A stretch of 64,000 bases of DNA from Prostheceraeus crozeri (lineage: Eukaryota; Platyhelminthes; Polycladida; Euryleptidae): positions 124,001 through 188,000 of the forward strand of contig CAJQUW010011283.1 of assembly GCA_907163375.1 (NCBI GenBank), read 5' to 3'. Shown in pieces: positions 10,946-22,300 of the stretch. The notes beneath the pieces were generated by a model. It was not told the DNA's origin. It did no database searches and worked only from the letters and a program-made list of their open reading frames with translations. Both the position numbers and the translations under genes were made by a program. The stretch's first letter is position 1. Every line of letters begins with the position of its first letter.

Positions 10946-11390
10946 TGCTATTGACTTAGTGATTTATCTATGCAACCTACACTTTAAAACGCTAAATCCC
11001 TAAATCTCAACACAGGGACACCTATCCTATAAATTTAGGGATCTAGGAGTTTTGATGTATAATTTAGTAAACTTATGTCTCTGTCAGCATACGACTTTTA
11101 AAATACAACACTGACTGACGAATGATGTTCATATATTTCTAGCTTGGATAACAAGAAACTTTCATGTGTTGACTATTATGTATTTTCCTAATCAACTCTT
11201 TACACACTCATTATTCCAATCACTAAGACACATACAACTCTTTTATTGAAAATGCGTCAATCACTTTTCAGCTGACTGCATCAACTGTAAAGTGTATAAC
11301 ATAATGAGCATGTAACGATATGAAATCTGTCTTTTCATCATGAAATTGAGTCTTGCCTTCAAAGTCATTTTATAAAGCGAACATATGCAT

Positions 11391-11478
11391 CACGTATTCT
11401 ACACTAAAGGAGATCGTTAATTTGTGCTATCCAAAACCCTAAATCCCTAAATCCAACGTTAGGCAACCCTACCCCTTA
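11391..11478 (+). promoter_or_regulatory. TATA-like/TTTAGGG module, copy 4 (faces right)
   Basis: CACGTATTCTACACTAAAGG, then TGTGCTATCCAAAACCC in place of the TATA box, then TAAATCCCTAAATCCAACG and GGCAACCCTACCCC. The block order matches the TIR copies; the TATA position is changed. Confidence 0.45.
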
Positions 11479-11544
11479 GATGATGGACTTTGGCAATTTA
11501 GCTATGTCATTCACGAATGGATAAGTTAGTAAATGCATGTATAC

Positions 11545-11615
11545 ATTCTACAACAACAGTTATCATTGATGTATGTTATATAAAACGATAAATCTCTAAA
11601 TCCAACCGTGACTGT
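11545..11615 (+). promoter_or_regulatory. TATA/TTTAGGG module, copy 5 (faces right)
   Basis: CATTCTACAACAACAGTT, then TGTTATATAAAACGATAAAT and CTCTAAATCCAACCGTGAC. It sits about 130 bp after copy 4. No clear ORF follows within 300 bp; 11616-12000 has no gene I can support. Confidence 0.4.
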
Positions 11616-12036
11616 CATTGCCTGCATTACTATACAACATGTTGCTCTGATAATTCTTCCACCACCCTTACTCTTTCCATTTGAGGGGTGGTGAAGAAAA
11701 AAATTCATGATTTCAGGCCTAATCCTCTCTCTACACACGTTTTTATTTTACACCATGTAACTGCAATAGATCCTTGCTACTTATCATATTGGCTTTAAAC
11801 CTTTAAACATGATGATTTCATTGCAGTTAGACCTTTGAAGATGTGTGTTAGACAAGTTTAACACTTGTCATGAAGTTGCGATCTCATCAGATAAATTTAA
11901 TAAGAGCTTCTTCATTTTCTAGGAAAGATAGAGATCCTTGAAACTAGTGTTTGTGTGTGGCACAGTCTGTAACTTTTCTTTGTTAATAGGGTGGCCTCCA
12001 ACGAATTGGCGACCGGGCCCTCGGAAGAACCGATGA

Positions 12037-12203
12037 AATACTTCGATTAGTCGAAGTATTCCGGACGCTGAGTTCTCAGCAACGCCAGATACTCTAGCGC
12101 CATATCACTAGGCAAAGGGTTTTCCACAAGCTGATTTGGAATGAGGTGGGCGGGGCAGCGAATTGCTTCGCCTTTCTCCGCCTGCTAAGCAGCCAGGAGA
12201 AAG
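12037..12203 (+). other. Cluster of four hairpins in a GC-rich patch
   Basis: Four stem-loops follow one another: AATACTTCGA/TCGAAGTATT with loop TTAG (12037-12060, 10 perfect pairs); GCTGAG/CTCAGC with loop TT (12067-12080); GCGAA/TTCGC with loop TTGC (12158-12171); and CTTTCTCC/GGAGAAAG enclosing TGCT/AGCA (12172-12203). The patch, about 11990-12300, is much richer in G+C than the rest of the element and lies just inside the right TIR. A structured RNA or a replication or recombination site are the obvious ideas; no known RNA family was recognised. Confidence 0.55.
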
Positions 12204-12545
12204 ACTTTCCCCATCATCACTCTGCATCCACAGCGGAGCTCAAGGGTTCGGTTCACGTCAAAGAAAGCTATATCGAACGACATTGCATCAAACAACTTGT
12301 ATTTGATGAATGAGTATGGACGTCTCCCTTATATTTCTCCCACATTTTCTTAACTGGCTAGCAAGGCATTGAAACATTGAACAAATCGGTATTGTCCATG
12401 CTTTAGCAGCAAATAGTTACTTGCGCGCGTGGAGTCTACAGTAACAAGTTGTCAACGTGAGAATCCTTTCAGTCGCTCACGATGATCTCCCTTCCGGTGC
12501 GATAGCAATGGGCTGTGTAGGAATCAGCTAGGTGGGAGGTCTTAG

Positions 12546-12833
12546 ATGACGATAAGTTCCTGCATCCTTGTTCGTTGGACAGATGCGATAGAAAATTCAA
12601 TGTGTTTAATGCGACAAACGATTGCCAGAGAGAGCGTTATCATTCATCTTTGTGTTCTACTCCATCTGCTGAGGGAGCGGCGCGACAAACAGGCGACAGA
12701 GTGGGCTGTCTCTCCTCGTGAACCTTTGTGTGCACAGGAGGGTTATATGACATCTGTTTCACTGATAGGTTTTATGATAAACGTTTTAGCTGCTTTTGAA
12801 TGGCAGCATGTTGAATATTGCAAGCAATATTAA
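12546..12833 (+). CDS. Hypothetical 95-aa ORF, right TIR twin of 1751-2116
   Basis: Same frame as the left-TIR ORF with two visible residue changes (R to C near residue 19 and C to S near residue 28). Starts at MTISSCILVRW, just inside the TIR. It faces outward, the same direction as the TATA module further out. No recognised domain; a C-terminal hydrophobic stretch is present. Confidence 0.3.
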   Translation: MTISSCILVRWTDAIENSMCLMRQTIARESVIIHLCVLLHLLRERRDKQATEWAVSPREPLCAQEGYMTSVSLIGFMINVLAAFEWQHVEYCKQY

Positions 12834-13798
12834 ATGTCAATCCGTGTGCCATTTTCACATCGTCTGCACAGAAAATCACTTGATGCAGGTTTTTGAATGT
12901 TGATTCTGTTACCAACGCACAATTCGTTTAGAAATGAGACACGTATTCATTTGTCAAGCACATGAAAAGCAAACTTTGATTCTGGCCTTTAATACTCATG
13001 GACAGTCCTAATGTAATGTTCGCTGTTTCATACTCATGAAATAATTCCACTGACACAGACTTGTCACTCAGTCTTGATAATTCAATGACATGACATGCTT
13101 TGCTGTTTCCTACTGATGAGAGCGTTATGGACCTCTACACAGACTTCTTCATTTTGTTAGTTCAATGGTTGAGTCGTTGAACTGCATCTAAGACTTAAGC
13201 GTTTCTACAGGTTTTTATATCAGCTTTAAACACGACTGCAATCTATGAAAGTTTTACCAACATAGAGTTGTTGTCATAAGGTTTTTTACACCACGGAGTC
13301 TAGAGCTTAATGTTTACGAATTTCATTTGAATGTCACAAAGTTGAAGTGAGAATATATGTTCATCTGTCTATGATGAGTGTAAACGTTCTCGCTACACAG
13401 TTCTCCTTTACAAGTTTCCCGTAAAATAGTTGTGACACTTTTGTGTTTCACTTAATCTAGCAGGTTGATTTTTATCTCACACATGTTTTGAGTGTTTCCT
13501 AACCCATATGCATTCGACTTACAACGTTACAGGTTGTTATGTATATACTTGTATGTTGTCAATGCAGACTGCAAAAACGTTTAACACTGTCGTTATTTTC
13601 AAAACAGTCTACACACGCAATCAATTTGATAAAGGCAAGCAACACATTTAGTAAAGCTGGTACTCTAACGAGTGTGACTGCAGAAACATTTCATAAAACT
13701 TTTTTCAACGTTCGCTAAGTTTCACTACAGCATGTCAAAGACTTCTTACAAAACTTATTTCAACGTTTGCGTTTAGACTTTTAAGCGAAGATGTGCTT

Positions 13799-13887
13799 CA
13801 CGTATTCTACACGAACGGTTAACGCATGTGATATAAAACCCTAAATCCTTAAATCCCTTAATCCAACCGTAGAAAACCCTACCCTTG
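13799..13887 (+). promoter_or_regulatory. TATA/TTTAGGG module, copy 6 (right TIR, faces right)
   Basis: TIR mirror of copy 1: CACGTATTCTACACGAACGG, GTGATATAAAACCCTAAATC, then CTTAAATCCCTTAATCC and CAACCGTAGAAAACCCTACC. Modules in the left half of the element face left and those in the right half face right, so all point outward. Confidence 0.5.
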
Positions 13888-13945
13888 GTTTCTGGAGTTT
13901 AGGACTTTAGGACCCACACGCGATTCAATGTCATGGAACTAGCTC

Positions 13946-14329
13946 TCACACACTCAACGTCTGTAACAAGACTTTACCTGGTTTTATAAAACATTCAACA
14001 CTGTAGTACTTACTATAAGACCCTTTATCACTGTGAAACAATCTACACAGTGCAGTAAAACTTTCTAGTGCTGTGGTGAACACTGTTTTCATATAACATT
14101 CTAAACTCTCAGTCTTACTGCAGTAGAAAACTGCTTTTAGTAAACCTGATGAAGTATTCAGCAATCTAGCATTCATGAAGTTTGAATTTTCTAATAAGGG
14201 AACATTTGGCAACTGTCTCCACTCAACATAAAACTTTCTAACAGTGTGAAAGTAAGTAACAAGACAATCTACACTGTGCAGTAAAACCTTTTCGATAAAA
14301 CTTTTTAGTGCTGTGATGAGTTCGGTCAA
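13946..14329 (-). CDS. Hypothetical 127-aa ORF in right TIR
   Basis: Open for 127 codons from ATG, with residues such as SSGLLKAVFYCSKTESLECY and no recognised motif, signal peptide or membrane segment. It is the longer form of the frame at 490-756. Such length is mildly unexpected by chance in AT-rich DNA, but the DNA beneath is itself repetitive. No splice or promoter evidence favours it: the nearby TATA module at 13799-13887 points the other way. Confidence 0.25.
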   Translation of the reverse strand: MTELITALKSFIEKVLLHSVDCLVTYFHTVRKFYVEWRQLPNVPLLENSNFMNARLLNTSSGLLKAVFYCSKTESLECYMKTVFTTALESFTALCRLFHSDKGSYSKYYSVECFIKPGKVLLQTLSV

Positions 14330-14455
14330 TCATAAAACTTCAATGATCAAACTTTACTTTCACAAACGTGTGTTGGGGTAAAAACTATTTGACTACACTA
14401 ACGCTTACATTTTATGACATTTGTGTTTCATAAAACGCCATGATCAAACTTAGCA

Positions 14456-14945
14456 ACTATACAACCTGTGTTGCAGTAAAACTTTTGTACAACATGATAT
14501 ACTTTCTGACGACACTCACGAACAGAACTTCGATGATAAAACTTTACTTTCACAAACATGCGTCGTGGTAAATCCATTTGACTACACTAAACTTTGCTTT
14601 TGCAAACCATGATACACTTTCTGACGACACTTACGAATAAAACTTCGATGATCAAACTTTACTTTCACAAACGTGTGTCACGGTAAACCTATTTGACTAC
14701 ACTAAACTTTGCTTATGCAAACCATGATACACTTTCTGACGACACTCATGAATAAAACTTCGATGATCAAACTTTACTTTCTGAAACATGTGTCACGGTA
14801 AAACTATTTGACTACACTAACGCTTAAGTTTTATGGCATTTGTGTTTCATAAGACGTCATGATCAAACTTTCTAACTTTACATCAACCTGTGTTGCAGTA
14901 AAACTTTTGTATAACATGATATACTTTCTGACTACACTCACAAGA
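14456..14945 (-). repeat. 115-bp subterminal tandem repeats, right end
   Basis: The phrase TTTGACTACACTAA recurs at about 14578, 14693 and 14808 (period 115), each followed by GATACACTTTCTGACGACAC and GATGATCAAACTTTACTTTC. The last unit diverges into CTGACTACACTCACAAGAGC near 14945, my estimate for the element tip. Repeated subterminal motifs are a usual binding platform for a transposase; that role is inferred here. Confidence 0.7.
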
Positions 14946-16389
14946 GCTTGTTCACTAGCGAAGAGAGAAATCTGTGATGTGTTGCGTGTGGCGCAAGGTC
15001 GGCCTCCCGTTTCATCCCTTCATCATTTCGTCTTCGTGATAGAGACCGTTCTTCAAAGAACTTATGGTTCATTCTCGCATGGTTGGCCAACTGTCGGGAA
15101 ACAGGTGCAATGGAGATTTTATGAGGTAACTTGTGGGAGATAGCTAAATGTCGGCGTGGCGGTCAGAGTACAACGTTGAGACGAAAGGCAACCACTTGGA
15201 AACATTAGGCAGAGAGGTTTCACAAAGATTACAATTACCAACGTCCCGTGCAGTACTCATCGCTACGGACTTCACCGCTGTCTCGAAAGAACGCCCACCA
15301 ACAGGAAGTATGACACGGAAAATCTCCGTAGCTTGCACCGGCAATGACTTGATAGCCATACATGAAAACCGGTGGAGTTATTTACAAGAGGTTGGCAGAC
15401 TTTCATCTGCTTGATAGCAAGCCGTTATTTACAAGCGTTTTGCAATGGAGATGTTTAGATGCCACCTATGACAAGATAGCTAAGACTCATCAGATTGGCG
15501 TTCAAAGTGCTACTTTGAGAACTGTGTCAAATGCCCAACATGAGACATGAGTTGCCCCAGCGGTTTCGGTCTAAAATATGACACACTCCCTTGCCACACT
15601 TATCACTACGGCATCATCCGCCGTCCCGAAGGAAAGCACTGTCAGTGGAATATTGCAGCAAAACCCTCCGTGTCTTCCTCGCTTTCAGTAAAAAACTGCT
15701 TGTATCAGAAGAAGACTGGCTCAAACATCATGACAAATCCTTTCGTTGACTTCTGCAGGGTCGAAAACCCAGAAAACCTCCAAAACTAGTGAATTTAAAT
15801 GTTTCAACTTTTTAGCACTACTTACGAAATTTTATAAGTAGTCTGTCAATATAGGTCTGATCAATAGTGATCGAATCTTATTTTAAACAAGTCAAAATGA
15901 CTTGTAGAAGCAAAGTTACAAGCCTTTAAAGTTTTGGAGTCTTTTATGGCCTGGAGACGAAGGCCATCTCCTGGCGAACCTTTAAGTCTGACGCCTTTGC
16001 TGATATCAGCCATGAAATTTTCTAAGTCGTTTTCCTGCGGAAACCTGAAATTTGGAATGTCCGATGCTATCATCAGGGCTTCAGAGAGACGACCTACCTT
16101 CGACAATCGCTCTCGTCTTAATGACAAGCCTCTCTCGGTTCTATATATAGCTTATATAGTTTGTGGCGATCAGCTGATGACGTAATATCCATCATCCAAA
16201 TCTTTAAACACGTCTATCTCCGGTTTTAGTGCTCCGATTGACTTCAAATTTTGACAGTCACGTTTTTTCGCTCTCACCTTTCATTTAAGACATCCCTCGA
16301 CTCTCTCGATATTAAACATGCTCTCATTTAAAAAACGAAACCTTCCAGGCATCTGAAAAGATAGGATCCTAGAGAACAAAGCGCGGCCT
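14946..16389. other. Between long-TIR element and satellite; no supported gene
   Basis: Contains a moderately long frame at 15148-15414 (88 codons, includes SRAVLIATDFTAVSKERPPT) and a few shorter ones, none with a domain I recognise. GC content is higher than in the long-TIR element. From about 15,790 short stretches such as TCTCCGATTGACTTC resemble the satellite, so degenerate monomers may begin well before the clean array. Otherwise I see nothing. Confidence 0.4.
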
Positions 16390-19300
16390 TGCCCGTAAAA
16401 GAAACCCGAGCTCTTCATTCACTTCCAATCCTCCCTCCGCTATTCATCACCAAAGGTGACTACAATTTAACATTTTCAGGAAAAAAATCCCGTGTGGAGA
16501 CCCAGTCTGAAGAAAAATTTTAACTTTTTCTCTCCGATTCACTTGAAACTCACCCTCTAGATGCAGAATGGCACGCTGATTACAAAAATCTGGTCTCTGT
16601 TTTCCCGTCCGAGGCTTTGTTCAACCGCTACAGCCATTTTCATATAAATTCTAACTCTGTCGTTTTTCTGCAATTTCCCAAATCTTCAATGGCGTCTCGT
16701 ATCTAAACAAAGGCATATATGAAATAGCCGTTTCTTCCACTGAATTTTTCTTACTCTTAGCTTTCAAATGAGCTATTGCACGACTTTCTACGGTCTCTGG
16801 AACCAAAGTTGGAAGTCTCGTTCCAGAGAGGGGGGAGGTCAGAGCTTTTTCTCTCCGATTGAGCTGGAAACAAGTCCCTAGACTCAAAATTGGCCACAAA
16901 GTTCGAATTTGCCCTCATTTTTCCCATCCGAGCACTCTTTCATGTCGAAAAATGGACTTTCTCATCCCAAAACATCCGAAACCTGCCTTTTCTAACTATG
17001 ACGTTCTCCTGCCATTTTCCTCTCTAAAGCCAGGAAAATAAGACCAAACTCAGCCTTCCACTGCATTTTTCTCACTCTTAGCTTTCAAATGAGCTATTGC
17101 ACGACTTTCTACGATCTCTGGAACCAAAGTTGGAAGTCTCGTTCCAGAGGGGGGGATGTCAATACTTTTTCTCTCCGATTGAGCTGGAAACAAGTCCTCT
17201 AGACCGAAAATTAGCCAAAAAGTACGAATTTGCCCTCCGTTTATCCATCCGAGGCTTCGTTTAGCGGCTACAGACATTTTCATAAAATTCTAACTCTGTT
17301 TTTCGCAAATTTGCCAATGGTTCAATAGCGTCTCACATCTAGAGGAAGGCAGAGATGAGCAAGCCGTGTCTTTCACTGAATTGGTCTTACTCTTAGATTT
17401 CAAATGAGCTATTGCACGACTTTCTACGATCTCTGGAACCAAAGTTGGAAGTCTCGTTCCAGAGAGGGGGGAGGTCAGAACTTTTTCTCTCCGATTGAGC
17501 TGGAAACAAGTCCTCTAGACCGAAAATTAGCCAAAAAGTACGAATTTGCCCTCCGTTTATCCATCCGAGGCTTCGTTTAGCGGCTACAGACATTTTCATA
17601 AAATTCTGACTCTTTGTTTTTCGCAAATTTGCCAAATGTTCAATGATGTCTCACATCTAGAGGAAGGCAGAGATGAGAAAAGCCGTTTCTTCCACTGAAT
17701 TTGTCTCACTCTTAGCTTTCAAATGAGCTATTGCACGACTTTCTACGATCTCTGGAACCGAAGTTGGAAGTCTCGTTCCAGAGAGGGGGGAGGTCAGAGA
17801 TTTTTTCTCTCCGATTGAGCTGGAAACAAGTCCCTAGACCGAAAATTGGCCACAAAGTCCGAATTTGCCCTCCGTTTTCCCATCCGAGCACTCCTTGATG
17901 TCGTAAATTGGACTTTTTCAGCCCAAAACATCCAAAACCGGCCTTTTCTTACTCTGGCGTTTTCCTACCATTTTCCTCTCTAAAGCCAGAAAATAAGACC
18001 AAACTGAGCTGTGCACTGCATTTTTCTCACTCTTAGCTTTCAAATGAGCTATTGCACGACTTTCTACGATCTCTGGAAACAAAGTTGGAAGTCTCGTTCC
18101 AGAGGGGGGGATGTCAGTACTTTTTCTCTCCGATTGAGCTGGAAACAAGTCCTCTAGACCGAAAATTAGCCAAAAAGTCCGAATTTGCCCTCCGCTTTCC
18201 CATCCGAGGCTTCGTTTAGCGGCTACAGACATTTTCATAAAATTCTAACTCTTTGTTTTTCGCAAATTTGCCAATGGTTCAATGGCGTCTCACATCTAGA
18301 GGAAGGCAGAGATGAGCAAGCCGCTTCTTCCACTGAATTTTTGTCACTCTTAGCTTTCAAATGAGCTATTGCACGACTTTCTACGATCTCTGGAACCAAA
18401 GTTGGAAGTCTCGTTCCAGAGAGGGGGGAGGTCAGAACTTTTTCTCTCCGATTGAGCTGGAATCAAGTCCCTAGACTCAAAATTGGCCACAAAGTTCGAA
18501 TTTGCCCTCCGTTTTCCCATCCGAGCACTCCTTCATGTCAAAAAATGGACTTTCTCATCCCAAAACATCCAAAACCGGCCTTTTTTAACTCTGGCGTTTT
18601 CCTGCCATTTTCCTCTCTAAAGCCAGGAAAATGACCAAACTGAGCTTTCCACTGCATTTGTCTCACTCTTAGCTTTCAAATGAGCTATTGCACAACTTTC
18701 TACGATCTCTGGAACCAAAGTTGGAAGTCTCGTTCCAGAGGGGGGGAGGTCAGAGCTTTTTCTCTCCGATTGAGCTGGAAACAAGTCCTCTAGACCAAAA
18801 ATTAGCCAAAAAGTCCGAATTTGCCCTCCGTTTTCCCATCCGAGGCTTCGTTTAGCGGCTACAGACATTTTCATAAAATTCTAACTCTTGTTTTTCGCAA
18901 ATTTGCCAATGGTTCAATGGCGTCTCACATCTAGAGGAAGGCAGAGATGAGCAAGCCGTTTCTTCCATTGAATTTGTCTCACTCTTAGCTTTCAAATGAG
19001 CTATTGCACGACTTTCTACGATCTCTGGAACCAAAGTTGGAAGTCTCGTTCCAGAGAGGGGGGAGGTCAGAGCTTTTTCTCTCCGATTGAGCTGGAAACA
19101 AGTCCCTAGACCGAAAATTGGCCACAAAGTCCGAATTTGCCCTCCGTTTTCCCATCCGAGCACTCCTTCATGTCGTAAATTGGACTTTTTCATCCCAAAA
19201 CATCCAAAACCGGACTTTTCTTACTCTGGCGTTTTCCTACCATTATCCTCTCTAAAGCCAGGAAAATAAGACCAAACTGAGCCTTCCACTGCATTTTCTT

Positions 19301-22300
19301 ACTCTTAGCTTTCAAATGAGCTATTGCACAACTTTCTACGATCTCCGGAACCAAAGTTGGAAGTCTCGTTCCAGAGAGGGGGGGAGGTCAGAACTTTTTC
19401 TCTCCGATTGAGCTGGAAACAAGTCCCTAGACCGAAAATTGGCCACAAAGTCCGAATTTGCCCTTCGTTTTCCCATCCGAGGCTTCGTTTAGCGGCTACA
19501 GACATTTTCATAAAATTCTGACTCTTTGTTTTTCGCAAATTTGTCAAATGTTCAATGGCGTCTCACATCTAGAGGAAGGCAGAGATGAGCAAGCCGCTTC
19601 TTCCACTGAATTTGTCTCACTCTTAGCTTTCAAATGAGCTATTGCACGACTTTCTACGATCTCCGGAACCAAAGTTGGAAGTCTCGTTCCAGAGAGGGGG
19701 GGAGGTCAGAGCTTTTTCTCTCCGATTGAGCTGGAAACAAGTCCTCTAGACCGAAAATTGGCCACAAAGTCCGAATTTGCCCTCCGCTTTCCCATCCGAG
19801 GCTTCGTTTAGCGGTTACAGACATTTTCATAAAATTCTGACTCTTTGTTTTTCGCAAATTTGTCAAATGTTCAATGGCGTCTCACATCTAGAGGAAGGCA
19901 GAGATGAGCAAGCCGTTTCTTCCACTGAATTTGTCTCACTCTTAGCTTTCAAATGAGCTATTGCACGACTTTCTACGATCTCTGGAACCAAAGTTGGAAG
20001 TCTCGTTCCATCAGAGAGGGGGGGGGGAGGTCAGAGCTTTTTCTCTCCGATTGCGCTGGAAACAAGTCCTCTAGACCGAAAATTAGCCAAAAAGTCCGAA
20101 TTTGCCCTCCATTTATCCATCCGAGGCTTCGGTTAGCGGCTACAGACATTTTCATAAAATTCTAACTCTGTTTTTCGCAAATTTGCCAATGGTTCAATGG
20201 CGTCTCACATCTAGAGGAAGGCAGAGATGAGCAAGCCGTTTCTTCCATTGAATTTGTCTCACTCTTAGCTTTCAAATGAGCTATTGCACGACTTTCTACG
20301 ATCTCTGGAACCAAAGTTGGAAGTCTCGTTCCAGAGAGGGGGGAGGTCAGAGCTTTTTCTCTCCGATTGAGCTGGAAACAAGTCCCTAGACCGAAAATTG
20401 GCCACAAAGTCCGAATTTGCCCTCCGTTTTCCCATCCGAGCACTCCTTCATGTCGTAAATTGGACTTTTTCATCCCAAAACATCCAAAACCGGACTTTTC
20501 TTACTCTGGCGTTTTCCTACCATTATCCTCTCTAAAGCCAGGAAAATAAGACCAAACTGAGCCTTCCACTGCATTTTCTTACTCTTAGCTTTCAAATGAG
20601 CTATTGCACAACTTTCTACGATCTCTGGAACCAAAGTTGGAAGTCTCGTTCCAGAGAGGGGGGGAGGTCAGAACTTTTTCTCTCCGATTGAGCTGGAAAC
20701 AAGTCCCTAGACCGAAAATTGGCCACAAAGTCCGAATTTGCCCTTCGTTTTCCCATCCGAGGCTTCGTTTAGCGGCTACAGACATTTTCATAAAATTCTG
20801 ACTCTTTGTTTTTCGCAAATTTGTCAAATGTTCAATGGCGTCTCACATCTAGAGGAAGGCAGAGATGAGCAAGCCGCTTCTTCCACTGAATTTGTCTCAC
20901 TCTTAGCTTTCAAATGAGCTATTGCACGACTTTCTACGATCTCCGGAACCAAAGTTGGAAGTCTCGTTCCAGAGAGGGGGGGAGGTCAGAGCTTTTTCTC
21001 TCCGATTGAGCTGGAAACAAGTCCTCTAGACCGAAAATTGGCCACAAAGTCCGAATTTGCCCTCCGTTTTCCCATCCGAGGCTTCGTTTAGCGGTTACAG
21101 ACATTTTCATAAAATTCTGACTCTTTGTTTTTCGCAAATTTGTCAAATGTTCAATGGCGTCTCACATCTAGAGGAAGGCAGAGATGAGCAAGCCGTTTCT
21201 TCCACTGAATTTGTCTCACTCTTAGCTTTCAAATGAGCTATTGCACGACTTTCTACGATCTCTGGAACCAAAGTTGGAAGTCTCGTTCCATCAGAGAGGG
21301 GGGGGGGAGGTCAGAGCTTTTTCTCTCCGATTGCGCTGGAAACAAGTCCTCTAGACCGAAAATTAGCCAAAAAGTCCGAATTTGCCCTCCATTTATCCAT
21401 CCGAGGCTTCGGTTAGCGGCTACAGACATTTTCATAAAATTCTAACTCTGTTTTTCGCAAATTTGCCAATGGTTCAATGGCGTCTCACATCTAGAGGAAG
21501 GCAGAGATGAGCAAGCCGTTTCTTCCATTGAATTTTTGTCACTCTTAGCTTTCAAATGAGCTATTGCACGACTTTCTACGATCTCTGGAACCAAAGTTGG
21601 AAGTCTCGTTCCAGAAGGAGGGAGGTCAGAACTTTTTCTCTCCGATTGAGCTGGAAACAAGTCCTCTAGACCGAAAATTGGCCACAAAGTCCGAATTTGC
21701 CCTTCGTTTTCCCATCCGAGGCTTCGTTTAGCGGCTACTGACATTTTCATAAAATTCTGACTCTTTGTTTTTCGCAAATTTGTCAAATGTTCAATGGCGT
21801 CTCACATCTAGAGGAAGGCAGAGATGAGCAAGCCGCTTCTTCCACTGAATTTGTGTCACTCTTAGCTTTCAAATGAGCTATTGCACGACTTTCTACGATC
21901 TCCGGAACCAAAGTTGGAAGTCTCGTTCCAGAGAGGGGGGGGAGGTCAGAGCTTTTTCTCTCCGATTGAGCTGGAAACAAGTCCTCTAGACCGAAAATTG
22001 GACACAAAGTCCGAATTTGCCCTCCGTTTTCCCATCCGAGGCTTCGTTTAGCGGCTACAGACATTTTCATAAAATTCTAACTCTGTTTTCGCAAATTTGC
22101 CAAATTTTCAATGATGTCTCACATCTAGAGGAAGGCAGAGATGAGCAAGCCGTTTCTTCCACTGAATTTGTCTCACTCTTAGCTTTAAAATGAGCTATTG
22201 CACGACTTTCTACGATCTCTGGAACCAAAGTTGGAAGTCTCGTTCCAGAGGGGGGGATGTCAATACTTTTCTCTCCGATTGCGCTGGAAACAAGTCCTCT

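Larger units (their letters stand above)
1..14945. mobile_element. Large element with >2-kb terminal inverted repeats, class unknown
   Basis: Bases 1-2101 match the reverse complement of 12484-14701 almost throughout, so the stretch is bounded by long inverted repeats. The left one continues past the window start, and the right one seems to fade near 14945. Between them lie unfamiliar spliced cargo genes (2.2-2.9 kb and 8.2-9.8 kb), repeated TATA-containing modules, internal direct repeats and a GC-rich hairpin cluster. I recognise no transposase, integrase, DNA polymerase or capsid gene, so it may be a non-autonomous DNA transposon, a large foldback element or a fossil of a larger element. 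A LINE (about 3.16-7.08 kb) is a later insertion. Element boundaries and target duplication are not visible. Its unity is inferred from the TIRs and from modules shared between the TIRs and the interior. Confidence 0.6.
12484..14945 (-). repeat. Right terminal inverted repeat
   Basis: Reverse-complement partner of 1-2101. It extends about 245 bp further out than the left copy seen here because the window cuts the left end. It contains a segment at about 13485-13620 absent from the left copy, outward TATA module 13799-13887, and 115-bp tandem subterminal repeats near its tip. Few substitutions separate the two copies, which suggests recent transposition or gene conversion between the ends. Confidence 0.85.

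Noticed and set aside
815-13887. Telomere-like TTTAGGG/TTAGGG tracts as interstitial telomere repeats
   Set aside because: Only two or three degenerate units per site, always with the same TATA and flanking blocks, so a specific module explains them better.
1-14945. Polinton/Maverick identity for the long-TIR element
   Set aside because: No polymerase B, integrase, protease, ATPase or capsid-like product was recognised, and TIR architecture alone is not enough.
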